Below are positions 40,763 through 49,456 of a stretch of DNA of 64,000 nucleotides, piece by piece (positions within the stretch are counted from its first letter, which is position 1; every line of letters begins with the position of its first letter). The translations under genes and the position numbers were made by a program. Source of the DNA: Streptomyces sp. AC1-42W (GTDB taxonomy: Bacteria; Actinomycetota; Actinomycetes; Streptomycetales; Streptomycetaceae); the NCBI RefSeq assembly GCF_003248355.1, contig NZ_QKWY01000002.1, positions 2,728,001-2,792,000 on the forward strand, given 5' to 3'. Under the pieces are notes generated by a model. That model saw nothing but the letters and a program-made list of their open reading frames with translations, made no database searches and was not told the DNA's origin.

Positions 40763-41686
40763 ATGCCCACGATTCTCGGCCAGAACCAGTACGGCAAGGC
40801 AGAGACCCGCGTCCTGCGGGTCGTGCGGGACGGCGACACCCACCACCTCAAGGACCTGAACGTCTCGGTCGCCCTCTCCGGCGACATGGACGACGTCCAC
40901 TACTCCGGCTCCAACGCGCACGTCCTGCCCACGGACACCACCAAGAACACGGTGTTCGCCTTCGCCAAGGAACACGGCATCGACTCCGCCGAGCAGTTCG
41001 GCGTCCACCTCGCCCGGCACTTCGTGACCTCGCAGGAGCCGATCGAGCGGGCCCGCATCCGCATCGAGGAGTACGCCTGGGACCGGATCGCCACCTCCGA
41101 CGCCAACTCCCGCTTCATCGGCGCCGACGAGGTCAAGCACTCCTTCGTCCGCCGCAACCAGGAGATCCGCACCACCCAGGTCACCTTCGACGGCGAGGCG
41201 TGGCAGGTCGTCTCCGGGCTCAAGGACCTGACCGTGCTGAACTCGACCAACTCCGAGTTCTGGGGCTACGCCAAGGACAAGTACACGACACTCAAGGAGG
41301 CGTACGACCGCATCCTCGCGACCGACGTCTCCGCCCGCTGGCGCTACAACTGGACCAGCGACGAACAGCGCATGCCGAACTGGGAGAAGTCCTACGAGCA
41401 GGCGCGCAAGCACATGCTGCACGCCTTCGCCGAGACGTACTCGCTCTCGCTCCAGCAGACGCTTTACCAGATGGGCTCGCGCATCATCGAACACCGCGGC
41501 GAGATCGACGAGATCCGCTTCTCGCTCCCGAACAACCACCACTTCCTGGTGGACCTGGAGCCGTTCGGCCTCAAGAACGACAACGAAGTGTATTTCGCGG
41601 CCGACCGTCCGTACGGGCTCATCGAGGGCACCGTGCTCCGCGACGGCGTCGAGCCGCAGATCCCGGTCGATCTGACCAACCTCTGA
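40763..41686 (+). CDS. pucL: urate oxidase (uricase)
   Basis: A 307-residue cofactor-free uricase that oxidises urate to 5-hydroxyisourate and H2O2. The catalytic Lys12 (GKAETRVLRV), Thr60 (VLPTDTTKNTVFA) and the histidine in LPNNHHFLVDLEPFG are present, as are the tetramer-fold repeats and NSEFWGYAKDKYTTL. Third gene of the operon, 7 nt after uraH. A hairpin follows; the operon once continued towards the deaminase gene but a MITE now sits between. Confidence 0.96.
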   Translation: MPTILGQNQYGKAETRVLRVVRDGDTHHLKDLNVSVALSGDMDDVHYSGSNAHVLPTDTTKNTVFAFAKEHGIDSAEQFGVHLARHFVTSQEPIERARIRIEEYAWDRIATSDANSRFIGADEVKHSFVRRNQEIRTTQVTFDGEAWQVVSGLKDLTVLNSTNSEFWGYAKDKYTTLKEAYDRILATDVSARWRYNWTSDEQRMPNWEKSYEQARKHMLHAFAETYSLSLQQTLYQMGSRIIEHRGEIDEIRFSLPNNHHFLVDLEPFGLKNDNEVYFAADRPYGLIEGTVLRDGVEPQIPVDLTNL

Positions 41687-41707
41687 CGCGGCGCCACACC
41701 GGGGCCC

Positions 41708-41728
41708 GCCCGTCCGCCGCGGACGGGC
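41708..41728 (+). terminator. terminator after uricase
   Basis: 9-bp GC stem (41708-41716 with 41720-41728) and 3-nt loop, 22 nt after the uricase stop; flanking bases can extend the pairing. Confidence 0.5.
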
Positions 41729-41810
41729 CCCGGCCGGGCCGCAGGGACGCTCCACGCGTTCCGCAACCCTCTCGGCACCCACGGCCGCACCGCCGTGGCA
41801 CTCAAATCCT

Positions 41811-41980
41811 CCTAAGGGCTGTCCCGTAATCCCCGGTGGATCAGCGCGCGGCGTCAGATGCGGTGCATCGCAAGGCGGAGGGGCGTTCGCATACTGGACG
41901 TATTCGGACGTTCCGACAACGCAGCGAGGTGCCGTAGCTGTCGTCGTGCGCCCGCCGGGGATTACGGGACAGCCCTTAGG
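41811..41980. mobile_element. 170-bp MITE with 24-bp terminal inverted repeats
   Basis: The ends CCTAAGGGCTGTCCCGTAAT followed by CCCC are exact inverted copies of each other (24 bp). The GGGCTGTCCCGTAA end resembles IS5-family ends in Streptomyces, suggesting a non-autonomous derivative mobilised in trans. The internal 120 bases carry no ORF. The outer CTAA/TTAG could include the short target duplication. It lies in the uricase-deaminase gap, 42 bp before the deaminase ATG, and may affect its expression. Confidence 0.8.
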
Positions 41981-42021
41981 GTCCTGCCGTGCCCACATCC
42001 CGGATGAGAGAAGGAAGCACC

Positions 42022-43428
42022 ATGGCAGCACCGGCAGCACCGGCAGCCCCCGGCCGGGTGGAACGCATCGTCATCGAGAACTGCTCGATCGCGACCGTCG
42101 ACGCCGCCGACACCGAGTACGCCTCCGGGTACGTCGTCGTCGCCGGAAACCGCATCGAGGCGGTCGGCGCCGGCCGGGCACCCGAGGGCCTGGAGAACGT
42201 CGTACGCCGCGTCGACGGCACCGGCCACCTCGCCACACCCGGCCTGATCAACACCCACCACCACTTCTACCAGTGGATCACCCGCGGCCTGGCCACCGAC
42301 CACAACCTGTTCGACTGGCTGGTCGCGCTGTACCCGACCTGGGCGCGCGTCGACGAACCGATGGTCCGCGCCGCCGCGCAGGGCTCGCTCGCCATGATGG
42401 CCCTCGGCGGCGTCACCACCGCCATGGACCACCACTACGTCTTCCCGCACGGCTCCGGCGACCTGTCCGGCGCCATCATCGGCGCCGCCCGCGACCTGGG
42501 CGTACGCTTCACCCTCGCCCGGGGGTCGATGGACCGCGGCGAGAAGGACGGCGGGCTGCCGCCCGACTTCGCGGTGGAGACCCTGGAGGACGCGCTCGCC
42601 GCCACCGAGGCCACCGTGGACGCCCACCACGACGCCTCCTTCGACGCGATGACCCAGATCGCCGTCGCCCCCTGCTCACCCTTCTCCGTATCCACCGAAC
42701 TCATGCGCCAGGGCGCCGAACTGGCCCGGCGCAAGGGCGTACGGCTGCACACCCACGGCTCGGAGACCGTGGAGGAGGAGAAGTTCTGCCACGAGCTGTT
42801 CGGCATGGGCCCCACCGACTACTTCGCGTCCACCGGCTGGCTCGGCGACGACGTGTGGATGGCGCACTGCGTCCACATGAACGACTCCGACATCGCCGCC
42901 TTCGCCCGCACCGGCACCGGCGTCGCCCACTGCCCGTCCTCCAACGCCCGCCTCGCCGCCGGCATCGCCCGCGTCCCCGACATGCTCGCCGCGGGCGTCC
43001 CGGTCGGCCTCGGCGTCGACGGCACCGCGTCCAACGAGTCCGGCGAACTCCACACCGAACTGCGCAACGCCCTCCTCATCAACCGCCTCGGCGCCCACCG
43101 CGAACGCGCCCTGAACGCCCGTCAGGCGCTGCGCCTGGGCACCTACGGCGGCGCCCAGGTCCTCGGCCGCGCCGCCCAGACCGGCTCCCTGGAGCCCGGC
43201 AAGCTCGCCGACCTGGTCCTGTGGAAGCTGGACACCCTCGCCCACGCCTCCATCGCCGACCCGGTCACCGCGCTCGTCTTCGGCGCGGCGGCCCCGGTCA
43301 CCCTCTCGCTGGTCGACGGCCGGCCGGTCGTCGAGTCCGGCCGCCTGGTCACCGGCGACGAGGACGCCATCGCCCGCGCCACCCGCGACGAGGCCCGCCG
43401 CCTCGCCCAGATCGCCGCCGGAGCCTGA
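42022..43428 (+). CDS. 8-oxoguanine deaminase (amidohydrolase)
   Basis: A 468-residue metal-dependent amidohydrolase of the TrzA/AtzF/8-oxoguanine deaminase group. Metal ligands are His79 and His81 in PGLINTHHHFYQW, the His in VRLHTHGSETVEEE, His in WMAHCVHMND and Asp in GLGVDGTASNES. It hydrolyses 8-oxoguanine to urate and ammonia, so it feeds uricase. ATG chosen with GAAGGAAG 6 nt upstream. The promoter region is now partly MITE sequence, and a GTG 11 codons upstream lies right at its edge. Confidence 0.88.
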   Translation: MAAPAAPAAPGRVERIVIENCSIATVDAADTEYASGYVVVAGNRIEAVGAGRAPEGLENVVRRVDGTGHLATPGLINTHHHFYQWITRGLATDHNLFDWLVALYPTWARVDEPMVRAAAQGSLAMMALGGVTTAMDHHYVFPHGSGDLSGAIIGAARDLGVRFTLARGSMDRGEKDGGLPPDFAVETLEDALAATEATVDAHHDASFDAMTQIAVAPCSPFSVSTELMRQGAELARRKGVRLHTHGSETVEEEKFCHELFGMGPTDYFASTGWLGDDVWMAHCVHMNDSDIAAFARTGTGVAHCPSSNARLAAGIARVPDMLAAGVPVGLGVDGTASNESGELHTELRNALLINRLGAHRERALNARQALRLGTYGGAQVLGRAAQTGSLEPGKLADLVLWKLDTLAHASIADPVTALVFGAAAPVTLSLVDGRPVVESGRLVTGDEDAIARATRDEARRLAQIAAGA

Positions 43429-43488
43429 CGGCCCCGCACCGGCGACCCGGAACAGGCCGGGAGAGGGGGACGGCCCTCGCCCCGGCCG

Positions 43489-43556
43489 CCGCGGACCCGA
43501 GCGGGGTCCGCGGCAACCGGGACGGGAGGCGCGCCGCGTACGCGCACGCGCCTCCC
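43489..43556 (+). terminator. two tandem terminator hairpins
   Basis: 10-bp stem 43489-43498 with 43504-43513, then 10-bp stem 43524-43533 with 43547-43556, between the deaminase and the permease. Confidence 0.55.
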
Positions 43557-43705
43557 GTTCCGGCGCTCCCAGCTGCCCGCACCAGCTGCGACGTGCCGCA
43601 CCGCACCACCGCACGACACGGGGCCCGGTCCGGGCGGACCGGCCCCGCGACCACCTCCCTGACACCCACGTCACCGCAGACGTGTAACCGACCGGAGGAA
43701 CCGCC

Positions 43706-44983
43706 GTGGCAGCTACGCCCAGGTTTCGCGACGACGCAAGTGCGACCCCCACCCCCGACGGAGCGCCGGCGACGGCACCGTCCGACCGCGGACACCCGGT
43801 CGACGAGACGCTCCCCCCACTGAAGATGTTCACCAGCGGCCTCCAGCACGTGGCCGCGATGTACGCGGGCGTGGTGGCCCCGCCCATGATCGTGGGGCCC
43901 GCGGTCGGCCTCACCGCGAAGGAGACCGCCTTCCTGATGGGGGCGAGCCTGTTCACCGCGGGCATCGCCACCCTGCTCCAGACGATCGGCTTCTGGCGCA
44001 TAGGCGCCCGGCTGCCCTTCGTCAACGGCGTCTCGTTCGCCGGGGTGACGCCGATGGTGGCCATCGGCAAGGACCGGGGACACGACGGGATCGCCGTCAT
44101 CTTCGGCGCGATCATCGTGGCGAGCCTCCTCGGCTTCGTCCTCGCCCCCTACTTCTGCAAACTGATCCGCTTCTTCCCACCCGTGGTCACCGGCACGGTC
44201 ATCACCCTGATCGGCGTCTCCCTGCTGCCGGTCGCCTTCAACTGGTCCCAGGGCGGCAACGCGACCGCCGCCGACTACGGCTCCACCACCAACATCACCA
44301 TGGCGGCGGTCACCCTCGTCATCGTGCTGGCCCTGCGCAAACTCCTGCGCGGCTTCCTCCAGCAGATCGCCATCCTGCTCGGGCTCGTGGCCGGCACCCT
44401 CATCGCGATCCCCGTCGGTATCACCGACTTCGGCGCGCTCGGCGACGCGGACGCCATCGGCTTCCCCACCCCGTTCCACTTCGGGGCCCCGCAGTTCGAG
44501 ATCGCCGCCATCGTCTCCATGAGCATCGTGATGCTGGTCTGCATGACGGAGTCCACGGCGGACATGCTCGCCCTCGGCAAGATCGTCGACCGGCCCGCCG
44601 ACGAGCGGACCATCGAGGGCGGGCTGCGCGCCGACACCCTGGGCAGCGCCCTCAGCCCGCTGTTCAACGGCTTCATGTGCAGCGCCTTCGCCCAGAACAT
44701 CGGGCTGGTCGCGATGACCAAGGTGCGCAGTCGCTTCGTCGTCGCGGCGGGCGGCGGCATTCTCGTGCTGCTCGGCCTGGTCCCGGTGGCCGCGTCCGTC
44801 ATCGCCCTGGTACCGCTGCCGGTCCTCGGCGGCGCCGGCATCGTCCTGTTCGGCTCGGTCGCCGCCAGCGGCGTGCAGACCCTGGCCGGTGCGGCCCTGG
44901 AGAAGGGCGAGAACGCGCTGATCGTCGCGGCGGCGGTCGGCGTCGGCCTGATCCCGATCGCGGCGCCGGACTTCTACCTCTGA
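43706..44983 (+). pseudogene. xanthine/uracil permease (NCS2), 5' fragment split by an IS
   Basis: The GTG start has GGAGGAA upstream. 424 native residues of a nucleobase:cation symporter-2 (uracil-xanthine permease) are readable, with many hydrophobic helices and the family motifs HVAAMYAGVVAPPMIVG and MTESTADMLALGKIVDR. After PDFY the frame enters the IS200/IS605 left end and stops after one extra residue. The missing 58 residues reappear intact at 46897. Removing the 1919-bp insertion restores a 482-residue ORF. The truncated protein lacks its last helix and is probably inactive. Confidence 0.92.
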
Positions 44984-45081
44984 TCTTGGCCAGTGCTCCG
45001 CCCTTCAGGGCGGGGGTGAAGGCCATCCTTGGCGCGGAGGCGCGCAGCGCCGGAGTTCGCTGCGAGCCTCCGGGGCAACGG

Positions 45082-45510
45082 TCAGACGGGCCGCTTCTGG
45101 TTCTCGATGTACTGCTTGACCGCGGTCAGCGGTGCGCCGCCGCAGGAGCCTGCGAAGTAGGAGCCGGACCAGAAGTGTCCGCCCCACAGATATCGGCGCA
45201 CGTGGCTGTCGTACTCCTTGCGCAGCAGCCGGGCCGAGACTCCCTTGAGGCTGTTGACCAGCTTGGAGAGCTGGACCTTTGGCGGGTGGTGCACCAGGAG
45301 ATGCACGTGGTCGTCCTCGCCGTTGAACTGTTTCAGCTCGGCCTCGAAGTCGCTGCACACCTCCCGCATGATCTCTTCGCACCGCGTCAGCATGGCGTCG
45401 GTCATGGCCTTGCGTCGGTACTTCGTTACGAAAACCAAGTGGACGTGCAAGTTGTAGACGACGTGACGTCCTGTGCGTACATCGGGATTGGGGTTCCATC
45501 GTGGTGACAT
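45082..45510 (-). CDS. tnpA: IS200/IS605 TnpA (HUH Y1 transposase)
   Basis: A 142-residue single-strand transposase. The HUH motif is DDHVHLLVHH (His68, His70) and the catalytic tyrosine is Tyr134 in AVKQYIENQ. It recognises the subterminal hairpins and catalyses excision and insertion through circular single-stranded intermediates. Full length, with no interruption, so the element may be active. It is transcribed away from tnpB. Confidence 0.93.
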   Translation of the reverse strand: MSPRWNPNPDVRTGRHVVYNLHVHLVFVTKYRRKAMTDAMLTRCEEIMREVCSDFEAELKQFNGEDDHVHLLVHHPPKVQLSKLVNSLKGVSARLLRKEYDSHVRRYLWGGHFWSGSYFAGSCGGAPLTAVKQYIENQKRPV

Positions 45511-45533
45511 AAACCTATGCTAGGGTGAAGATC

Positions 45534-46889
45534 ATGGGTCAGGAAATCGCGTACGAGAAGCGGCAGTTCGGGCACCGCGCCCGACTGGCGCTCACTCCTG
45601 CGCAAGTCCGGCTCATGGACGACCAGGGCCACGCGGCGCGTACGACGTGGAACCTGCTGCACGACTTCTGGACGATGACGCCGAAGTACCGCCGCGACTT
45701 GAAGGCTGCGGACGAGGCGATCCGGCAGGCCCGCAAAGAGATCGACTGGCTCGGTGTGCTGCCCGCACAGGCGGCACAGGCCGTCCTCAAGACGTATTTC
45801 CAGGCATGGAAGAACTGCTGGGAAGGACGGGCGGACGAGCCGAACTTCAAGGCCCGCATCCGCACTCCGCTGACGGTGGACGTGCCGCAGGGCCGGGATC
45901 TGAACATCGTTCGGATCAACCGCCGCTGGGGCGAGGCCCAGATCCCGAAGATCGGACGGGTCCGGTTCCGCTGGACCCGCGACCTTCCCATCGGCAAGCG
46001 GGCCGACACCGACAACCGGATCACCGGGGCACGGCTGGTCAAGGACTCGCTCGGCTGGCACATCGCCTTCCGCGTCCAGACCCGAGAGGCCGTCCCGGCC
46101 CCGCACACCGGTCCCGAGATCGGCATCGACTTCGGCGTGAACCTCCCCCTCGCCCTATCGGACGGCAACCACCAGGACCACAGCCACGCGCCGCGCCTTC
46201 CCGACGGCACCGCCGACCGGGACAAGTGGCTCACCGAGAAGGAAAAAACCGTGCTGCTCCGCCTTGAGCAGCACGCCGCACGTCTCAAGCAGCACCGCAA
46301 GCGCGGAGAGAAGTTCTCAGGCCGCCTGCGCGCTGTGTACCGCCGGATCGGCAGACTCCGAGCAACAGCCACGCGACGAGCAACCGACTGGCAGCACCAG
46401 ACCACCACCATGCTCGCCCGCACGTATGGCGTGATCGTGGTGGAAGACCTGCACATCACGAACATGACCAAGAGCGCCAAGGGCACCATCGAGGAGCCGG
46501 GCAGGAACGTCGCGGCCAAGGCCGGACTGAACCGCTCCATAGCCCAAGAGGCATGGGGCCGGACCATGACCATGCTCGGGTACAAGACCGCCCGAAACGG
46601 GGGCACCCTGGTCAAGGTCCCGGCCCCGTACACCTCCCAGCGCTGCCACGCCTGCGGGCTCGTCACACCCGGCAGCCGCGAGGACCAGGCCACGTTCGTG
46701 TGCAAGAACAGCATGTGCGGATGGACCGGCAACGCCGACGAGAACGCGGCCCGGAACATCCTGCACCTGTACCGGATCGGCCACACCGTGGTCATCCCGG
46801 CTGCCGGGAGGGCAGTCGTCAGGCGGCGTAAGCCGTCCAACCCACCGGCGCAAGCCAGGCGGGAATCTCCCTCGTTCACGAGGGAGTGA
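45534..46889 (+). CDS. tnpB: TnpB RNA-guided nuclease
   Basis: A 451-residue TnpB (from the ATG; a GTG three codons earlier is possible). The RuvC triad is intact: Asp199 in GIDFGVNL, Glu304 in IVVEDLHITNM and Asp402 in GNADENAARNIL. The zinc finger Cys371, Cys374, Cys390, Cys395 is complete. TnpB uses a right-end RNA to cut DNA next to the target motif and favours retention of the element. The stop codon lies in the right-end hairpin. All catalytic residues are present, so nuclease activity is plausible. Confidence 0.93.
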   Translation: MGQEIAYEKRQFGHRARLALTPAQVRLMDDQGHAARTTWNLLHDFWTMTPKYRRDLKAADEAIRQARKEIDWLGVLPAQAAQAVLKTYFQAWKNCWEGRADEPNFKARIRTPLTVDVPQGRDLNIVRINRRWGEAQIPKIGRVRFRWTRDLPIGKRADTDNRITGARLVKDSLGWHIAFRVQTREAVPAPHTGPEIGIDFGVNLPLALSDGNHQDHSHAPRLPDGTADRDKWLTEKEKTVLLRLEQHAARLKQHRKRGEKFSGRLRAVYRRIGRLRATATRRATDWQHQTTTMLARTYGVIVVEDLHITNMTKSAKGTIEEPGRNVAAKAGLNRSIAQEAWGRTMTMLGYKTARNGGTLVKVPAPYTSQRCHACGLVTPGSREDQATFVCKNSMCGWTGNADENAARNILHLYRIGHTVVIPAAGRAVVRRRKPSNPPAQARRESPSFTRE

Positions 46890-46896
46890 GCTTCAA
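46760..46896 (+). ncRNA. predicted omega (reRNA) scaffold of TnpB
   Basis: In this family the guide RNA scaffold comes from the 3' end of tnpB and the right end, and the guide is the flanking DNA just outside the element. Here that is CACGCCTTCCCCGACG at 46897-46912, the permease 3' part. The 5' limit is a guess; presence is inferred from the family, supported by the strong hairpin 46867-46886. Confidence 0.4.
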
Positions 46897-47073
46897 CACG
46901 CCTTCCCCGACGACCTGCTGGTCGTCCTGGACTCGGGCATCTCCACCGGCTGCGTCGTGGCGATCGTGCTGAACCTGGCCTTCAACCACCTCGGCCGCAC
47001 ACCGGACCGGGAGACCGGAACCGCGCCGGGCGGCCACGACCCGGCGAAGGCGATGGAGGCCGCCGCTTCCTAA
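46897..47073 (+). pseudogene. xanthine/uracil permease, 3' fragment
   Basis: In frame with the 5' fragment after removal of the IS. It begins HAFPDDLLVVLDSGISTGCV, contains the final hydrophobic helix (VVAIVLNLAF) and the hydrophilic tail ending AKAMEAAAS, and stops at TAA. It has no start site of its own. Confidence 0.9.
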
Positions 47074-47081
47074 TGCTGTTG

Positions 47082-48278
47082 TCAAACGGCCGCAGTCGCT
47101 GAGGGTGTGACTTGATAGCACCGTCGGTCACGGATCAGGGCCCACAGGACGTTGACGCGTCGGCGGGCGAGGGCGAGCACGGCTTGGACGTGCTTCTTCC
47201 CCTCGGCGCGTTTGCGGTCGTAGAACTTCCGCGAGTTCGGGTCGTAGCGGACGCTGACCAGCGCGGAGGTGTAGAAGACGCGCTGGAGTCTTCGGTGGTA
47301 ATTGAGCGGCCGGTGGAGGTTGCCACTGACCTTGCCCGAGTCGCGAGGGGCGGGGGCGACGCCGGCGAAGGCCGCCAGGGCGTCCGGGGAGCCGAAGTCG
47401 TCCAGGCTGCCGCCGATAGCGGCGAGGAACTCGGCACCGAGCACGGTGCCGATGCCCGGGACGCTCTGGACTATGTCGGCGAGTTCGTGCTCGCGAAACC
47501 GGCCCTCGATGAGCTTGTCCATCTCGGAGATCTGCTCGTTGAGGGCCATCACCTCCTCGGCCAGGGTGTGGACCAGCTTGGCGGTGGTCTTCTCCCCGGG
47601 GACGGCGGTGTGCTGTCGCTCGGCGGCCTCAACTGCTGTTTCGGCCAAGGCTCTTGCGTTGCGGACCTTGCGGTTGGCCAGCCATTTGGTCAGCCGCGCG
47701 GTCCCGGCGCGGCGGATCGCGGCCGGAGCCTGGCAGCCCGTCAGCAGCCTGAGCGGGCCGGTGTTGGTCACGTCCAAGGCACGCTCAAGGGCCGGGAACA
47801 TGCTCAGCAGGGTGCCGCGCAGCCGGTTCACCACGCGGGTGCGGTCTTCGACCAGGTCGGCACGGCGTCCGGTCAGCAGCTTGAGTTCGATGGCGGCTTC
47901 GTCACCGGGGCGGATGGGCCGCAGGTCACGACGCATCCGGGCCTGGTCGGCGATCACGTAGGCGTCGCGGGCGTCGGTCTTGCCCTCGCCGCGGTAGCCG
48001 TCGGATGCCCGGTTCACCAGACGGCCGGGGATGTAAAGGACTTCCTGGCCGTGGTTGATCAGCAGAGCCAGCAGCAGCGCGGGCTCCCCGCCGGTCATAT
48101 CGATGGCCCAGGTCACCTGGCGGCCGTCGGCCAGGTCGAGGACGTCACCGATCAACTTCAGCAGCTCGGGCTCATCGTTGGCGACCCGCCGCGACAGCAG
48201 GGTCTTGCCCCCGGCGTCCAGCGCGAGGCCGTGATGATGGCCCTTGCCACTGTCGATCCCCGCCCATATCCGGCTCAT
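47082..48278 (-). CDS. IS110-family transposase (DEDD-Tnp20)
   Basis: A 398-residue recombinase with an N-terminal RuvC-like DEDD domain (WAGIDSGKGHH with Asp9, TWAIDMTGG, GEGKTDARDAYVIADQAR) and a C-terminal Transposase_20 domain (IVQSVPGIGTVLGAEFLAAIG, LAAFAGVAP, the catalytic Ser region RVFYTSALVSVRYDPNSR). Full length without stops. Related enzymes are guided by a bridge RNA encoded upstream of the gene. Confidence 0.92.
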   Translation of the reverse strand: MSRIWAGIDSGKGHHHGLALDAGGKTLLSRRVANDEPELLKLIGDVLDLADGRQVTWAIDMTGGEPALLLALLINHGQEVLYIPGRLVNRASDGYRGEGKTDARDAYVIADQARMRRDLRPIRPGDEAAIELKLLTGRRADLVEDRTRVVNRLRGTLLSMFPALERALDVTNTGPLRLLTGCQAPAAIRRAGTARLTKWLANRKVRNARALAETAVEAAERQHTAVPGEKTTAKLVHTLAEEVMALNEQISEMDKLIEGRFREHELADIVQSVPGIGTVLGAEFLAAIGGSLDDFGSPDALAAFAGVAPAPRDSGKVSGNLHRPLNYHRRLQRVFYTSALVSVRYDPNSRKFYDRKRAEGKKHVQAVLALARRRVNVLWALIRDRRCYQVTPSATAAV

Positions 48279-48520
48279 CGTGCTCCTGACGTACGTGTGC
48301 GTGCTGTTCGTACCACGGACGACCTCGCCGGCATTGCTCTACACAGCGACTTGTTCGCACTTCCTAATCGGCGGCCGAGTCGTCGTGGGGCGCCGGGCGG
48401 CGAAGCGATGGTAGCCACGAAACGGCAGCCCACTGATAGCCACACCCAGCACCCCTGGGCGACCCAACCCTACGAATGGCTCGATCAACCCGATCAAGAA
48501 GGTAGAGCCCACTGACGTAT
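48279..48520 (-). ncRNA. possible IS110 bridge RNA region
   Basis: The non-coding left end of the IS110 element, upstream of the transposase on the minus strand, is where characterised IS110 members (IS621) encode the bispecific bridge RNA. I see short inverted segments but did not fold the sequence. Inferred from family knowledge only. Confidence 0.3.
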
Positions 48521-48532
48521 CGTCAAGGTCTC

Positions 48533-48565
48533 GTGGCGCGTACGGGGGTTGGCCGTACGCGCCAC
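48533..48565 (-). terminator. chitosanase terminator
   Basis: Perfect 13-bp stem (48533-48545 with 48553-48565) and 7-nt loop, 8 nt beyond the chitosanase stop. Confidence 0.7.
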
Positions 48566-48572
48566 AGGCGGC

Positions 48573-49397
48573 TCAGTCGATGTGGTAGCGGTCGCCGTAC
48601 ACCTTCCAGTCCAGCGGCGGGTCCAGCTCCAGGTTGCCCCGCCGCAGGAACACTCGCTGCGCGGTCTCCACCCGGCTGGTGTCGCTGTGCGAGGGCTCCT
48701 CGCGGATCGCGGCGACCCGAGAGTCGAGGAACGCGTCGAGGTACGCGCGCTCGTCACCGCCCTGCGCGGGCGGCCGGGCGTCGGCGAGTGCCCGGCTGCT
48801 GATCGTACGGAATCCGGTGGTGCCGTCCGCGTCGGCCTCGCCGTGCATCACGTACGCGTCGTAGTAGACGAACTGGCCCAGCGTGCCCAGGCCGTCCTTC
48901 CGTGCCCGGCGCACCGCCGGGTCGAAGTACGAGTCGTCCCGCTCGGCGTCCTGCGCCGCCCGGAACCGCGCGTCACCGGCCGCCGCCGCCCAGGCACGGG
49001 TGAACGGGTTGCCGAGCCCGGTGTGCGCGTCGCTCCCCTTCACCTTTCGCAGCGCGGGCAGGAACCGCTCCAGCGCGTTGCCCGGCCGGGACCGCGCGTA
49101 CCGCTCGACGACCCGGAGCATGTCGCCGGTTCCCGAGCAGAAGCCGATGATGCCGCCGGTGTAGCCGCGCCCGTCCCCGATGTCCTCGATGTACTTGTAC
49201 TGGGCCTTCCAGTCCAGCGTCGAGTTCTCCGCGCTGGCGACCAGTCGCATCGCGATGTCCTTCTTCACCGGATCGGCGAGCCCGGCGCCCGCCCCCTTGC
49301 CCCACGCGTCCCCGGCGGGGGTGCAGCCGGCGAGGACGGCGACGCACAGCAGGAGGGCGGCGAGCGGGGTGACCGGGGAACGCGTGGTGGGCTTCAC
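48573..49397 (-). CDS. csnA: GH46 chitosanase, predicted lipoprotein
   Basis: A 274-residue glycoside hydrolase family 46 enzyme that cleaves chitosan. The N-terminus has a lipoprotein signal with lipobox LAGC (Cys25), so it is probably anchored to the cell surface rather than freely secreted as most family members. Catalytic residues Glu57 (VASAENSTLDWK) and Asp75 (IEDIGDGRGYTGG) show the spacing of 18 found in CsnA of Streptomyces sp. N174. Later motifs FVYYDAYVMHG and the C-terminal WKVYGDRYHID are typical. GTG start. Confidence 0.93.
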   Translation of the reverse strand: MKPTTRSPVTPLAALLLCVAVLAGCTPAGDAWGKGAGAGLADPVKKDIAMRLVASAENSTLDWKAQYKYIEDIGDGRGYTGGIIGFCSGTGDMLRVVERYARSRPGNALERFLPALRKVKGSDAHTGLGNPFTRAWAAAAGDARFRAAQDAERDDSYFDPAVRRARKDGLGTLGQFVYYDAYVMHGEADADGTTGFRTISSRALADARPPAQGGDERAYLDAFLDSRVAAIREEPSHSDTSRVETAQRVFLRRGNLELDPPLDWKVYGDRYHID

Positions 49398-49456
49398 CGC
49401 TCCAGCCTGCCAGGCCGGCGGCGTGATGCCCGCGCAATCGGCGGTAGCGTCGGGGC

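Larger units (their letters stand above)
44978..46896. mobile_element. IS200/IS605-family element (tnpA + tnpB)
   Basis: 1919-bp element inserted exactly between the TAC codon ending at 44977 and the CAC codon starting at 46897 of the permease gene, with no target duplication as expected for this family. Subterminal hairpins are present: CCGCCC-TTCA-GGGCGG (44998-45013) at the left and CTCCCTCG-TTCA-CGAGGGAG (46867-46886) at the right, the latter overlapping the tnpB stop. It carries divergent tnpA and tnpB. The boundary follows from reconstruction of the permease frame. Confidence 0.93.
47074..48530 (-). mobile_element. IS110-family element (approximate limits)
   Basis: An intact IS110 transposase is encoded with its stop only 9 bp from the permease TAA, and about 220-250 non-coding bases lie upstream of its start. 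This asymmetric layout (long 5' non-coding end, short 3' end) fits IS110 elements. No terminal inverted repeats are seen, as expected, so exact ends are uncertain; the right limit must be before the chitosanase terminator at 48533. Confidence 0.65.
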
